This document shows positions 52,357 to 63,732 of a stretch of DNA of 64,000 nt, piece by piece. Where the stretch lies: the NCBI GenBank assembly GCA_965200095.1, contig OZ241350.1:2232001-2296000 (forward strand), written 5' to 3'. Each line of letters begins with the position of its first letter. Positions within the stretch are counted from its first letter, which is position 1. The notes below the pieces were generated by a model. The model worked only from the letters and a program-made list of their open reading frames with translations, was not told the DNA's origin and did not search any database. A program made the translations under genes and the position numbers. This stretch comes from JANQOH01 sp965200095 (lineage in GTDB: Bacteria; Pseudomonadota; Alphaproteobacteria; UBA7887).

Positions 52357-52916
52357 GACTGTCGCCCCTCCCCTTGCCGCGCGGCCGCGCCGTCGCCGGC
52401 GTCCGCCTCCGCCGTGGATATATGCCGTTCGAGGCGCCGCGCAACGTTGGCCGGCACGAACGGCGTTACGTCGCCTCCGAGCAGGAATATCTCCTTGACC
52501 AGACGCGAGGCGACGAACTGGATCCCTTCCGACGCCATGAGGAACACGGTCTCGACTTCGGGTTCGAGACGCACGTTCATCCCGGCCATCTGGAACTCGT
52601 ATTCGAAATCGGAAACCGCGCGCAGCCCGCGAACGATGACGGTCGCACCCTGCGATACGGTAAAGTGCATGAGCAGGTTGCGAAAGGGTTTGACGTCGAT
52701 GCGCCGGGCGGCCTCGGCGCCGCAGTCGGAGCGTATGGCCTCCTCGACCATGGCGACCCGCTCGTCGACGGTGAACATCGGCCCTTTCCCGACATTCGCC
52801 GCGACGCCGATCACCAGACGGTCGACCACGCGCAGCGCCCGCCGCGCGATGTCCACATGCCCGACGGTCGGCGGGTCGAACGTGCCCGGATACACGCCAA
52901 TGCGGCGGTCGGTCAT
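52353..52916 (-). CDS. coaD: Phosphopantetheine adenylyltransferase
   Basis: A 187-aa enzyme that makes dephospho-CoA. The nucleotidyltransferase motif is YPGTFDPPTVGHVDIARRA, and VIVRGLRAVSDFEYEFQMAGMNVRLEP and FVASRLVKEIFLLGGDVTPFVP are also conserved. It is about 20 residues longer than the E. coli enzyme at the C-terminus. It lies 31 bp after gyrA in the standard alphaproteobacterial order. Confidence 0.95.
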   Translation of the reverse strand: MTDRRIGVYPGTFDPPTVGHVDIARRALRVVDRLVIGVAANVGKGPMFTVDERVAMVEEAIRSDCGAEAARRIDVKPFRNLLMHFTVSQGATVIVRGLRAVSDFEYEFQMAGMNVRLEPEVETVFLMASEGIQFVASRLVKEIFLLGGDVTPFVPANVARRLERHISTAEADAGDGAAARQGEGRQS

Positions 52917-52947
52917 TTTCTCCTCCCCGGAAAGGACGGCGGCGCCG

Positions 52948-55668
<2,721 letters not shown>

Positions 55669-55818
55669 TCTCGGGGCCTCTTTACGGCGCGCTCACGCGG
55701 CGGTTACGGTCGCCGCGCGCAGACGTTCGGCGGCGCGCCTCGTCCGACCGGGACACGCGCTTCATAACCGGTTCGCGGTGGTTTTGCCACCGCTGCGGGA
55801 AAGGGTTCGGGAAGACCG

Positions 55819-56715
55819 ATGACGGAGACTCCGAACGACGGAATCGCCTTCGCGGAGGGCCGCTACATGCCCGTAAGCGAGGCGCGCATCCCCATGCTCG
55901 ACTGGGGTTTTCTGCGCTCGGACGCCAACCAGGACACGGTGACGGTGTGGGACGGCGCGTTCTTCCGGCTCGACGACCATCTGGCGCGCTTCGCCCGCAA
56001 CATCGCGAAACTGCGCATGACGGGGCCTTACGACGCCGGCGAGCGCCGCGACATCGTGGTCGAATGCGTCCGCCGCTCGGGCCTGCGCCGCGCTTATGTG
56101 CAGATGATCATGACCCGCGGCCGGCCGCCCGTCGGTTCGCGCGACCCGCGCCAATGCGTCAACGCCTTCTACGTGTTCTGCATCCCCTACGTCTGGATCG
56201 CGACTCCCGAGGTGAAGGCGCGCGGGTTGCATCTGCACGTGAGCGACCGCTGGCGCATCCCGCCCGAATCGGTCGACCCGACCCTCAAGCACTATCACTG
56301 GCTGGAGTTCGAGATGGGGCTGTTCGACGCCTACGACCGCGGCGCCGAAACGGTGGTGCTCCGCGACCGCCACGGCGGGGTGACGGAAGGCCCGGGTTTC
56401 AACCTGTTCCTGGCGGAGCGCGGCGCGCTGTTCACGCCCGACGAGGGCGTGCTCGACGGCATGACCCGGCGCACAGTGATGGAATTGTGCGAAGAGACCG
56501 GCGTCCCCTGCCGTCTGGAGCGAATCGCGAAAAGCCGGCTCGCGAGCGCGGACGAAGTGTTCCTTTCGAGTTCGGGCGGCGGCGTGATCCCCGTATCGAG
56601 GATCGACGGCGCGCCCGTCGGCGACGGCGCGCCGGGGCCCCTCACCCGCCGCCTGGACGAACTCTACTGGTCGAAGCGCAAGGCCGGCTGGCGCGCGACT
56701 CCGGTGGACTATTGA
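55819..56715 (+). CDS. PLP fold-type IV aminotransferase (branched-chain/D-amino acid/omega type)
   Basis: A 298-aa class IV aminotransferase. The PLP lysine is K157 in DPTLKHYHWL, the cofactor glutamate is in GVTEGPGFNLFL, and SSSGGGVIPVSRIDG binds phosphate. FLRSDANQDTVTVWDG is the typical N-terminal substrate region. The residues around the active site resemble (R)-amine or D-amino acid transaminases more than IlvE, but the specificity is open. It is divergent from gyrA. Confidence 0.82.
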   Translation: MTETPNDGIAFAEGRYMPVSEARIPMLDWGFLRSDANQDTVTVWDGAFFRLDDHLARFARNIAKLRMTGPYDAGERRDIVVECVRRSGLRRAYVQMIMTRGRPPVGSRDPRQCVNAFYVFCIPYVWIATPEVKARGLHLHVSDRWRIPPESVDPTLKHYHWLEFEMGLFDAYDRGAETVVLRDRHGGVTEGPGFNLFLAERGALFTPDEGVLDGMTRRTVMELCEETGVPCRLERIAKSRLASADEVFLSSSGGGVIPVSRIDGAPVGDGAPGPLTRRLDELYWSKRKAGWRATPVDY

Positions 56716-56779
56716 CCTTCTTCGCGCATCGCGTAAACTCGATTGGCGACGCCGAGCGCAAATCGTGATGGGGCGGGAA

Positions 56780-57253
56780 ATGGACGCACCCGGTTACAAG
56801 GAACAAATCATACGAGATACGCTGATATACTGCGCGAGAAGGCGCACGACGATCACCTATGGCGATTTGGGCGATCTTGTCGGCAGGACCTCGCGGGGGC
56901 CTTGGGCGGATTTGGACAAGATAAAGGAACGGGAGAAGAAGGCGGGGAAGCCCGATCTTACGTTACTGGTCGTTTCGAGCCGCACCGAATTGCCGACGAA
57001 ATACAGGGGGAAACCGCTCCATCGGGACGACCGGGAGCAGGTTGAAATGTATCGAAAGGATCGCGAACATGTCTACCGGTGCTGGGGCAAGGACGGTCGC
57101 GGCGTTTCCCGTTCGTCCGAACCGGATGCGATGGCGGCACGGGCCGCCTTCCTGAAAGAAGCCCGTCGCCAGTCGCTTGCGGTAGCCGCCAGCCCGCAAG
57201 CGAAAGAGGATCAGGATTTCATCGACGCGATCTCGGTATGGAACGAACGATGA
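56780..57253 (+). CDS. Putative antitoxin A, ITYGDLG winged-helix-like family
   Basis: A 157-aa protein of no family I can name. Residues about 9-70 (IIRDTLIYCARRRTTITYGD, then LGDLVGRTSRGPW) resemble the winged-helix module with TYGELA found in alkyltransferase-like and some nuclease-associated proteins. It continues GKPDLTLLVVSS, and ends in an acidic KEDQDFIDAISVWNER shared with the paralog at 57417. Its stop overlaps (ATGA) the start of a MazF-like gene, the arrangement of antitoxin-toxin pairs. The ATG at 56780 matches the paralog's N-terminal length; GTG/ATG at 56765/56768 are alternatives. Confidence 0.65.
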   Translation: MDAPGYKEQIIRDTLIYCARRRTTITYGDLGDLVGRTSRGPWADLDKIKEREKKAGKPDLTLLVVSSRTELPTKYRGKPLHRDDREQVEMYRKDREHVYRCWGKDGRGVSRSSEPDAMAARAAFLKEARRQSLAVAASPQAKEDQDFIDAISVWNER

Positions 57254-57420
57254 GACGTGGCGAGAACCGGACCGCTTCCGGTTCTGGAGGCTACTACGGT
57301 AAACCTTGCCCCGTGGTGATAATCCAAGCCGGCCAAGCCGACGCTTTCGACTATCTCAGTAAGATCACGACCGTCCGAAAGGCAGGCTCCAGGCGGATCG
57401 GGAATGGAGGAAAATTATGA
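57250..57420 (+). pseudogene. MazF/PemK-like toxin, internally deleted
   Basis: A 56-codon frame: MRRGENRTASGSGGYYGKPC then PVVIIQAG is the MazF N-terminal strand set. After DAFDYL it jumps directly to SKITTVRKAGSRRIG, which in intact MazF lies some 35 residues further on. The central core is therefore deleted in frame and the tail is lost. Start and stop overlap the neighbouring genes by ATGA. Presumably inactive. Confidence 0.65.
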
Positions 57421-57905
57421 AGCGGCTGACAAACATACAACGGATTATCCGGGACTTTCTGATCTATTGCGCCAGAAGGGAAAGCACGATCACCTACGGC
57501 GAATTGGGCGCCAATGTCGGAAGGACGGCCAGAGGCCCCTGGACCGCCGACCTGTGCGCCATAACGGATTATGAGGCCGTTTGCGGCCGACCCGATCTCA
57601 CGCTGGTTGTCGTATCCGAAAAAACCGGCTTTCCCACAAGATACCAGGGAAAACGATTCGATCAGAAAGATGAAAATATGGCTGCGCTCTATAGAAAAGA
57701 CCTTGGTGGGCTTTTCGAATTGTGGAGCAAGCGCCGTCATGGAGGCGGATATCCGCCGGAATGCGGCCTGCGGAATAGCAGAGCCGAAATCGGCGGCGAC
57801 AGAGACCGGCCGCTGCGCAAGACCGCCATCCGTCGTCGGGAACAGGAGCGCGAAGATCAGGATTTCATAGACGCCATCACCGACTGGGATTGGGACGACC
57901 GATGA
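57417..57905 (+). CDS. Putative antitoxin B, ITYGELG winged-helix-like family
   Basis: A 162-aa paralog of the 56780 gene: IIRDFLIYCARRESTITYGE, LGANVGRTARGPW, GRPDLTLVVVSEKTGFPTRY, a less conserved middle, and the acidic tail EDQDFIDAITDWDWDDR. An ideal ribosome site (GGAGG) precedes the ATG. Its stop overlaps the start of the following mazF-like gene (ATGA). The conserved acidic C-terminus is where many type II antitoxins wrap their toxin; that role is inferred from context. Confidence 0.68.
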   Translation: MKRLTNIQRIIRDFLIYCARRESTITYGELGANVGRTARGPWTADLCAITDYEAVCGRPDLTLVVVSEKTGFPTRYQGKRFDQKDENMAALYRKDLGGLFELWSKRRHGGGYPPECGLRNSRAEIGGDRDRPLRKTAIRRREQEREDQDFIDAITDWDWDDR

Positions 57906-58977
57906 AACGTGGAGACATATACTTCGTTTCGGAACGAGAAGATTACCTTCGCAAACTCCGTCCCGCAGTAATTCTTCAATCTCATATTTTCAATTACCTC
58001 TCATCAATCACAATATGAGACCTCTGCATAACTCGTTTCGCCTGTCGCAGGATCGCGCTCCCGGCGTTATACGACGTTTCCGAACCCGCCGTCGGCGTAT
58101 GACGATGCGTGACGGAATTGGGAACATCCGCCCCCTGCCCCGGTAATTCCCGCGAAAGAGCGTGTGAAGAAATCGAGAGACGCTACTATTCTTCGTCATT
58201 CCCGCGAAAGCGGGAATCTGCTTGCGGCGTTTCCGTAAGAAAAACCGCGCCGATATTGCGGACGGCCGCCTCCGGATTCCCGCTTTCGCGGGAATGACGA
58301 AGAGTGGAGGCGTCTCGCGACTTTTTCACGCCCGCCTTCGAGCGTGTAAAGAAATCCAACGTCTCTCGCTTCGATGGTCGGAGCACCGGAAAAACGGCGC
58401 CGTAGGAGACGACAATCCTCCGGCAATACTTCGTCATTCCCGCTTTCCAGCGTGTGAAGAAATCGGACAGATTTACAAATACTCGTCATTCCCGCGAAAG
58501 CGGGAATCCGGAGGCGGCCGTCCGCAATATCGGCCCGGTGTTCTTACGGAAAACGCCGCAACGGATTCCCGCTTTCGCGGGAATGGCGAAGAGTAGTAGC
58601 GTCTCTCGATTTCTTCACGCACTCTTTCGCGGGAAAGAGAGAGCGGATTTTCGCGATTTCATCATGCATCGTTATGCTCTGCCGGCAAGTTCGGGAGCGT
58701 CGCAAAAACGCGGGAACGCGATCCTGCGGCAAGCGAAACCGGTTATGCAGAGGTCTCAATATGCCCCTTCACAAGCAGCTCGAAGGGGCTGCGGCCGTTT
58801 CGCCCCTTGATCGAGCGAAGTGCGGGGAACGGGCTTGACGCGCCTTCCAGCATAATGGTCGACAAGATAACGACGGTAAGAAAAGAGAGACTTCGCCAAC
58901 GGATTGGTGAGCTCGACGACCAAGACCTCGCCCAGCTTGAACGCGCCGTGACCATCTTTCTGGGCCTGGAGAGCTGA
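57902..58977 (+). pseudogene. MazF/PemK-like toxin split by a MITE
   Basis: The first 39 codons (MKRGDIYFVSEREDYLRKLR, PAVILQSHIFNYLSSIT) stop at a TGA created by the MITE at 58017. After 58757 the same frame continues CPFTSSSKGLRPFRPLIERS, AGNGLDAPSSIMVDKITTVR, ending FLGLES with TGA at 58975-58977. Removing the 741-bp element and one AATAT duplication restores an uninterrupted MazF-like protein of about 109 aa with the RPAVIL, ICPFT and IMVDKITTV motifs. MazF enzymes are ribosome-independent mRNA endonucleases. Confidence 0.85.
58017..58757. mobile_element. Non-autonomous MITE with long terminal inverted repeats, inserted in mazF
   Basis: The 741-bp element starts GAGACCTCTGCATAAC and ends with its inverse GTTATGCAGAGGTCTC (one mismatch region inside). 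The inverted similarity extends about 115 bp from each end. The 5-bp AATAT occurs on both sides (58012-58016 and 58758-58762). The interior holds several attcccgcgaaagcgggaat units and no transposase, so movement must rely on an enzyme elsewhere. Confidence 0.85.
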
Positions 58978-59025
58978 CAACGCGGATGCCTTCACGGCTG
59001 CCGAAAGCGAAATAACCCGTCGGTT

Positions 59026-59458
59026 ACCGAAGTTCGAGAGGCTCGAGCGCCGCCTTGTCGACCCGGCCGAAACGACGATCAACCTCGTTCTTGGAGGCAC
59101 TGGCCCGCCCGTGCTGCTGCTGCACGGCTATCCGCCGACGCATGTCATGTGGCGTCGGACAGAGCCGTTGCCGGCGAAACGCCACACCGTCGTCGCATCC
59201 GACCTGCGCGGTTACGGGAATGACGGCAAGCTGCCGTCCGCCGCAGACCGCGCGCTTTTCGCCAAGCGCACGATGGCGGAGAAGCAGCGACGCGTCATGG
59301 AGGCGCTCGGATTCGACCGCTTTCGTCTGGTCGGCCACGACCGGAGCGCTGGCGTCGGATACCGCCTCGTCGCCGGCGAGGGCGGGGCGCGGGCGGCGTT
59401 GCGGGCGCCGGCGTTAGATCGAGGCGCGCGGCTTGGCGGCGGCTTCGGAGTGCTGTAG
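59026..59458 (+). pseudogene. Truncated alpha/beta hydrolase (haloacetate dehalogenase-like)
   Basis: The frame FERLERRLVDPAETTINLVL continues with PPVLLLHGYPPTHVMWRR and VASDLRGYGNDGK, then the nucleophile-elbow region FRLVGHDRSAG. These match the N-terminal half of epoxide hydrolase/haloacetate dehalogenase-like enzymes. The sequence degenerates after GYRLVAGEGG and stops, so the cap and catalytic His are missing. There is no convincing start upstream of an internal ATG at 59111. Confidence 0.6.
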
Positions 59459-59544
59459 GAAGGTGGGTAGCGGCCGTTGAAGTGACCGCTACCCACGCGC
59501 CATCGGTGCGCGGCGACCCCGAAACGCACCCTCGGAGATGCCAC

Positions 59545-60922
59545 ATGCACGATACCGATGTCCTGCGAGAATTCGAACCGGCCGGACGGCGCAGCGCAAC
59601 GCTCGCCTTCGCGGCGCTCCTTCTGGCCGCTTGTGGCGGCGGGGGGGGGGGGGGGGGGGGGGGGGGGGATAACGCCCGCGGCGCCGACCCCGGACCCCCA
59701 ACCCGCGACGGAACCGGCTCCCGAACCGGACCCGGAACCCGCGGCGGAATTGCCATTCATACTCGACAGGCGCATTGCGACGGTCGACGATGTCCACAGC
59801 GTCGCCTTCGGGCCGGCCATCGAAAGCGCCGCAAAGGCCGCAAAGGCGTCGGCGCAAGCGCCCGTGTTCGGTATGGCTGCGCAATCCCGGTCGAGCAGCG
59901 GATACAAGGCGCGCGCCGAGCTCAACGCCGGCGTGTTGACCGTGAAGGCGTTCGACGATCAGAGTCGCGAGATGCTGCGCTTCGATACGGCCGATGGCGC
60001 GCCCAATCCGGAAGACATCAAAGTTGACCTTGACATCGGCGGCTACAGCCGTTGGCGCCGCCGCGGAATAGACGCCCAACGCTTCTTCTACGACATCGTT
60101 CGCAACCCCGATTACTTCGATCGGACCCGTCGCGACTATCCCATTTTCGTTCGCGCCGGCGCTGACGCGCCCAATGTTGCCGATACCGGCGCCACGGCAG
60201 GCCGCGTCATCGTCGACACGGACGACGAAGGCGACTGGATGGCGCTCGGCTACTGGTGGCAGCTGCGCGGACGCGACTTCATGCAGGCCGCGGCGCGCTT
60301 GCCTACGCTTGAGGCCGTTGAAATCGGCGCGTTCGCGGACGGGCCGGAGTTTGAGAGGTCGCCGGCAAACCTGCCCGTAACGGGAAGCGCGACCTACAGA
60401 GGCAGCGCACATGGCGTTTACATGGCCGAATACGGAACCGATTCAAGCGACCAGACTCACATAGGCCATCTTAGGGAGCCGGGCAGACGCGACATGTTCG
60501 CGGGCGAATTCGAAGCGGGCATGTCCCTGACTATGGACTACGCCACGGGGATGGTTCGGGGCAGAATAGGCTACCCCACAGTGGGGAACTACGGCGGCAA
60601 CATCTACGCGTCTGGCATCTTTACGAGCCCGAGCGAAACAACCCACGTCGAATACTCCCTTGTTCCGTTATTCATCAACTTCACAAGCGAGTTCGACCCG
60701 AACAACGGCCGGTTCGCAAGCAATGACGTTCGCGTGAGCGGCGAGTCAACGTCGCGCGTTGTGAAGCAGGAAGGCCAATGGAGCGGGCAGGTTTCGAGCA
60801 TCCTGACGGCCGCGGGCGAACCGCGTTCGGCTATCGGAACCTTCGGGGTCGACGCGACAACGGCCGGCGATACGCGACATGTCTTCGTCGGCGCTTTCGG
60901 CGTCTATTACGCAGATCGCTGA
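59545..60922 (+). pseudogene. Phase-variable surface lipoprotein gene, OFF state (28-G tract frameshift)
   Basis: The ATG at 59545 (MHDTDVLREFEPAGRR) leads into a signal peptide and lipobox LAFAALLLAAC. The next codons are a run of 28 G (59641-59668). In the present length the signal frame enters GDNARGADPG... and ends at 60027. The long body (ITPAAPTPDPQP... to FVGAFGVYYADR, stop 60922) is one frame over. A tract of 27 or 30 G would join them into a protein of about 458 aa. The body has DWMALGYWWQLRG, IGAFADGPEF and barrel-like ATYRGSAHGVY segments as in TbpB-like lipoproteins. Confidence 0.7.
59641..59668. repeat. Homopolymeric tract of 28 G
   Basis: It lies immediately after the lipobox cysteine codon and two glycine codons of the lipoprotein gene. 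Its length is not a multiple of three, which causes the frameshift. Such a run is highly prone to slippage in replication and also to length error in sequencing. Confidence 0.9.
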
Positions 60923-60979
60923 AGCTTGCCTTCACGGGCGCTGCCCGAGCGCCCAGAAACCAACCTTCGGAGACGCCAC

Positions 60980-62134
60980 ATGCACGATACCAACACACTG
61001 CGAGAATACGAACCGATCACGCGCCGCGGCGCGCTCGCCTTCTCGGCGTCGGCGCTGGCCAGCGCAGTGCTCCTTCTGGCAGCTTGTGGCGGCGGCGGCG
61101 GTTCGACGGCGCAAGCGCCGGCGCCCGAACCCGCGGCGGAACCGGAACCGGCGCCTGCGGTGGAGCCGGAATTGGAACCGGAACCCGCGCCGAAATACGA
61201 CCCGGTGCACGGGCCTTACGACCCCCGTCGTGGTCGTTTCGAGGTTGAAATCGAAAGAAACTCTTTCGAGAACATCGATGAGGTGTTCGCACTCGGTACT
61301 ACCGCCGAACGCTACGAGATGAATTATTACCCCGAGCGGGGGACGGGGGGCGGCGATGGTCCGCCAATTGTTTCTCTCGAAGACGGAAAAATTTACCTAA
61401 CTCCCGCGGGTATCATCGGCCTCAAGGTGGAGGTGGAGAAAGGGACTCACATCCGCGAGACGGAGCACCGTCGCGTTTCTGACGGAAATGTCTATTTCGG
61501 CGCACGGGAAACGATTGCAACCGGCGCTCGCATAGAACGCGAGGGCCAGGACGATTTTGTTACGTTCGGTTGGTGGTATCGCGTGCAGGGTCAACAGTTC
61601 ACGGATAGCGCTCCGGACCACGGAAAACCGTGGTCCACTCAGATACGAGCATTTGCCGACGGGCCCGAGTTCCGTCGAGTTCCTGAAACCTTTCCGACAG
61701 GGCTTGCAGAGTATGAAGGCCCGTCGATAGGTCTTCATACGATAGAGAAAAACGGAAACAGGACTACGAAAGAATTTTCCGGCATCGCAAGGTTCGGCGT
61801 TAGCTATAGCGGAGGGGAGACTCTTTCCCCTGTGGTTGGGAATATCAGCATTGATGGAGAGCGTGTCTTTTCCGTTGGCGAGGGGAATATCTATCCCAAA
61901 ACCGGCCGGTTCGAGACCCCGGTACTTTCTCTCGAAAATCCCGATCTTCCGTTTCTAGATAGCCCCAGTATCCTGATTGGAGAAATAAGCAGCATTCTCG
62001 AAGGCGGTTTTCCGCGTGCCATGATCGGGAGTTTTGTGGTTAAGGGGGTTGATAAAGACCCTGGCATCAAGGGGGTAGAAATCTCACATCGAGAGATCTA
62101 TATCGGGGCGTTCCATGCGCCGCTTGTCGATTGA
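60980..62134 (+). CDS. Surface lipoprotein, paralog of the phase-variable gene
   Basis: A 384-aa intact lipoprotein: MHDTNTLREYEPITRRG, a hydrophobic stretch with lipobox VLLLAAC, a short GGGGG, then a Pro/Glu/Ala linker (about 40-70). The body includes DDFVTFGWWYRVQGQQF, IRAFADGPEFRRVPETF and YEGPSIGLHTIEKNG, aligning with the neighbouring gene body (GWW, FADGPEF, Y-x-G-x-x-x-G-x-Y). It ends EIYIGAFHAPLVD. Base composition in the body is richer in A/T than its surroundings, hinting at transfer. Surface anchoring is inferred. Confidence 0.75.
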   Translation: MHDTNTLREYEPITRRGALAFSASALASAVLLLAACGGGGGSTAQAPAPEPAAEPEPAPAVEPELEPEPAPKYDPVHGPYDPRRGRFEVEIERNSFENIDEVFALGTTAERYEMNYYPERGTGGGDGPPIVSLEDGKIYLTPAGIIGLKVEVEKGTHIRETEHRRVSDGNVYFGARETIATGARIEREGQDDFVTFGWWYRVQGQQFTDSAPDHGKPWSTQIRAFADGPEFRRVPETFPTGLAEYEGPSIGLHTIEKNGNRTTKEFSGIARFGVSYSGGETLSPVVGNISIDGERVFSVGEGNIYPKTGRFETPVLSLENPDLPFLDSPSILIGEISSILEGGFPRAMIGSFVVKGVDKDPGIKGVEISHREIYIGAFHAPLVD

Positions 62135-62193
62135 CGCTCTCGCTTCGCGGGGCGCGGGCGGCGGGGGCGCGCAATGAACCGCTGCGGGGCGTT

Positions 62194-62482
62194 CTCGATC
62201 GAGCGGGGCTGGCCGGCGCTGCGGGCGGCGGGTTGGCGCTCTCGCTTTGCGGGGCGGGCGCTGGCACGGCAAGGACGGGCGGCGCGCTCGCCTTCGGGAA
62301 CCGGCGCTGCGGGCGCTCTCACTCGCAACCCGAAGGCGCGCTGGCACGGCGCGGCGGGCTGGCCGGCGCGGGCGGTTCGTCGCCGGCGCTGCGAGCGGCC
62401 GGACCCGGCCGCACGAAGCGGCGCTCTCACTCGCACCCCGAAGGCGCGCGGCGGCGGGCGCTGAATTCCGGCGCGGCGGCGG
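62194..62482. repeat. Long GC-rich direct repeat, copy 1
   Basis: About 289 bp, starting ctcgatcgagcggggctgg and ending near ctgaattccggcgcggcgg, recurs at 63109-63382 with small indels. Composition is almost entirely G and C with GGCGCT-like short motifs. The whole gap 62135-62635 shows no credible gene. Confidence 0.8.
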
Positions 62483-62635
62483 TCTTCGTGGCGATCAATG
62501 GCGGCGGGCGGTCAACGCGCGCGGCGGCGTTCGTATTGCTGTAGGATGTTGGGCGGCGGCCGCGCAAACGGCCGCCGCCCGCGCGTCTTCGGAAGACGCG
62601 CGGCGACCCCGAAACGGACCTTCGGAGGCGCCGAC

Positions 62636-62980
62636 ATGCACGATACCGACACGCTGCGACAAGACGAACCGGCCGGGCGCCGTGCGCTCGCCTTCATAGC
62701 CGCGGCCGCGGCGCTGATCGCGGCGCTCCTTGCGACAGAGGCGCGGGCGCAATCGGGCGGTGGCGACGCCACTATGGGCGCACTTACCACTACGAGCGCA
62801 CTTCTCACGATCGCCATTTTCGCCCTTTTGGGGTTCTTCATCATTCGCAGTGTTTTGGATGAACGAAGCCGTTCCGTCTTCGTCGGAAATGTGTTGTCTG
62901 CCTTGTTCATCGGGGTAATCTCGGCGGCGCTTTTGGCGGTGTTTTTTGGAGCACTGCTGCGCGCTTTTGAGACGCCTTAG
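62636..62980 (+). CDS. Small membrane protein sharing the MHDT 5-prime cassette
   Basis: The protein is 114 aa: MHDTDTLRQDEPAGRR followed by a hydrophobic export-like segment (ALAFIAAAAALIAALLATEARAQ). Two further transmembrane helices follow (ALLTIAIFALLGFFIIRSVL and NVLSALFIGVISAALLAVFF). The function is unknown. Its upstream sequence and first 17 codons match those of the two lipoprotein genes at 59545 and 60980, but the rest is unrelated. Confidence 0.65.
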   Translation: MHDTDTLRQDEPAGRRALAFIAAAAALIAALLATEARAQSGGGDATMGALTTTSALLTIAIFALLGFFIIRSVLDERSRSVFVGNVLSALFIGVISAALLAVFFGALLRAFETP

Positions 62981-63108
62981 GCGCGCTCGCACGGGCGCGG
63001 CGCTCGCACGGGCGGCGCTGGCATGGGCGCTTCGTCGAAGGCGCGGCGCTGGCGCTAGCGGTTCGTCGCCATCGATGACGGCGCGGCGCTGGCGCTCGCA
63101 TGGGCGCG

Positions 63109-63382
63109 CTCGATCGAGCGGGGCTGGCCGGCGCTGCGGGCGGCGGGTTGGCGCTCTCGCTTTGCGGGGCGGGCGCTGGCGAGGCAAGGACCGGCGCTCG
63201 CAGGCGAGGCGCGCTCGCACGGCGCGGCGCTGCGGGCGCTCTCACTCGCAACCCGAAGCCGAGGCGCGCGCGGGCGGTTCGTCGCCGGCGCTGCGAGCGG
63301 CCGGACCCGGCCGCACGAAGCGGCGCTCTCACTCGCACCCCGAAGGCGCGCGGCGGCGGGCGCTGAATTCCGGCGCGGCGGC
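63109..63382. repeat. Long GC-rich direct repeat, copy 2
   Basis: This is the second copy of the 62194-62482 repeat. The surrounding 62981-63732 is also low-complexity GC-rich DNA. Overlapping open frames on both strands there are composition artefacts. Confidence 0.8.
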
Positions 63383-63732
63383 GCTGGCGCACTCAATCCG
63401 GGGCTGGCCAGCGCGGATCGGCGCCGAAACTGGCGCTCTCGTCGCCTTCACGGGCGCGGGCTGGCGCCCGTCTTCGCAGCGTTGCGCGCGGGCGGCGCAC
63501 GGGCGGTTCGTCGCCGGCGCGGACGCGGTGCAACCACAACCGGTTCGCGCGATGTCGCCGGCTGAACCGGCGCGAAAGCGAGACGCTGGCGGCGGCGCGC
63601 AAGCTGGCGCGACGAAGACCGGTGTCGCGATTGCGGCAGGCTTCGGCAACCGCTACAATGCTGCAGCAGCCGCTCAATAGGGCGAAACACGCAGGCGAGG
63701 TGCCAGCGTGCCTACAAACCAATGGAGAAGTC

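Noticed and set aside
62135..63700. Overlapping open frames on both strands in the GC-rich repeats
   Set aside because: Low-complexity Arg/Ala/Pro strings with no ribosome sites or family resemblance; only the 62636 frame has a supported start and helices.
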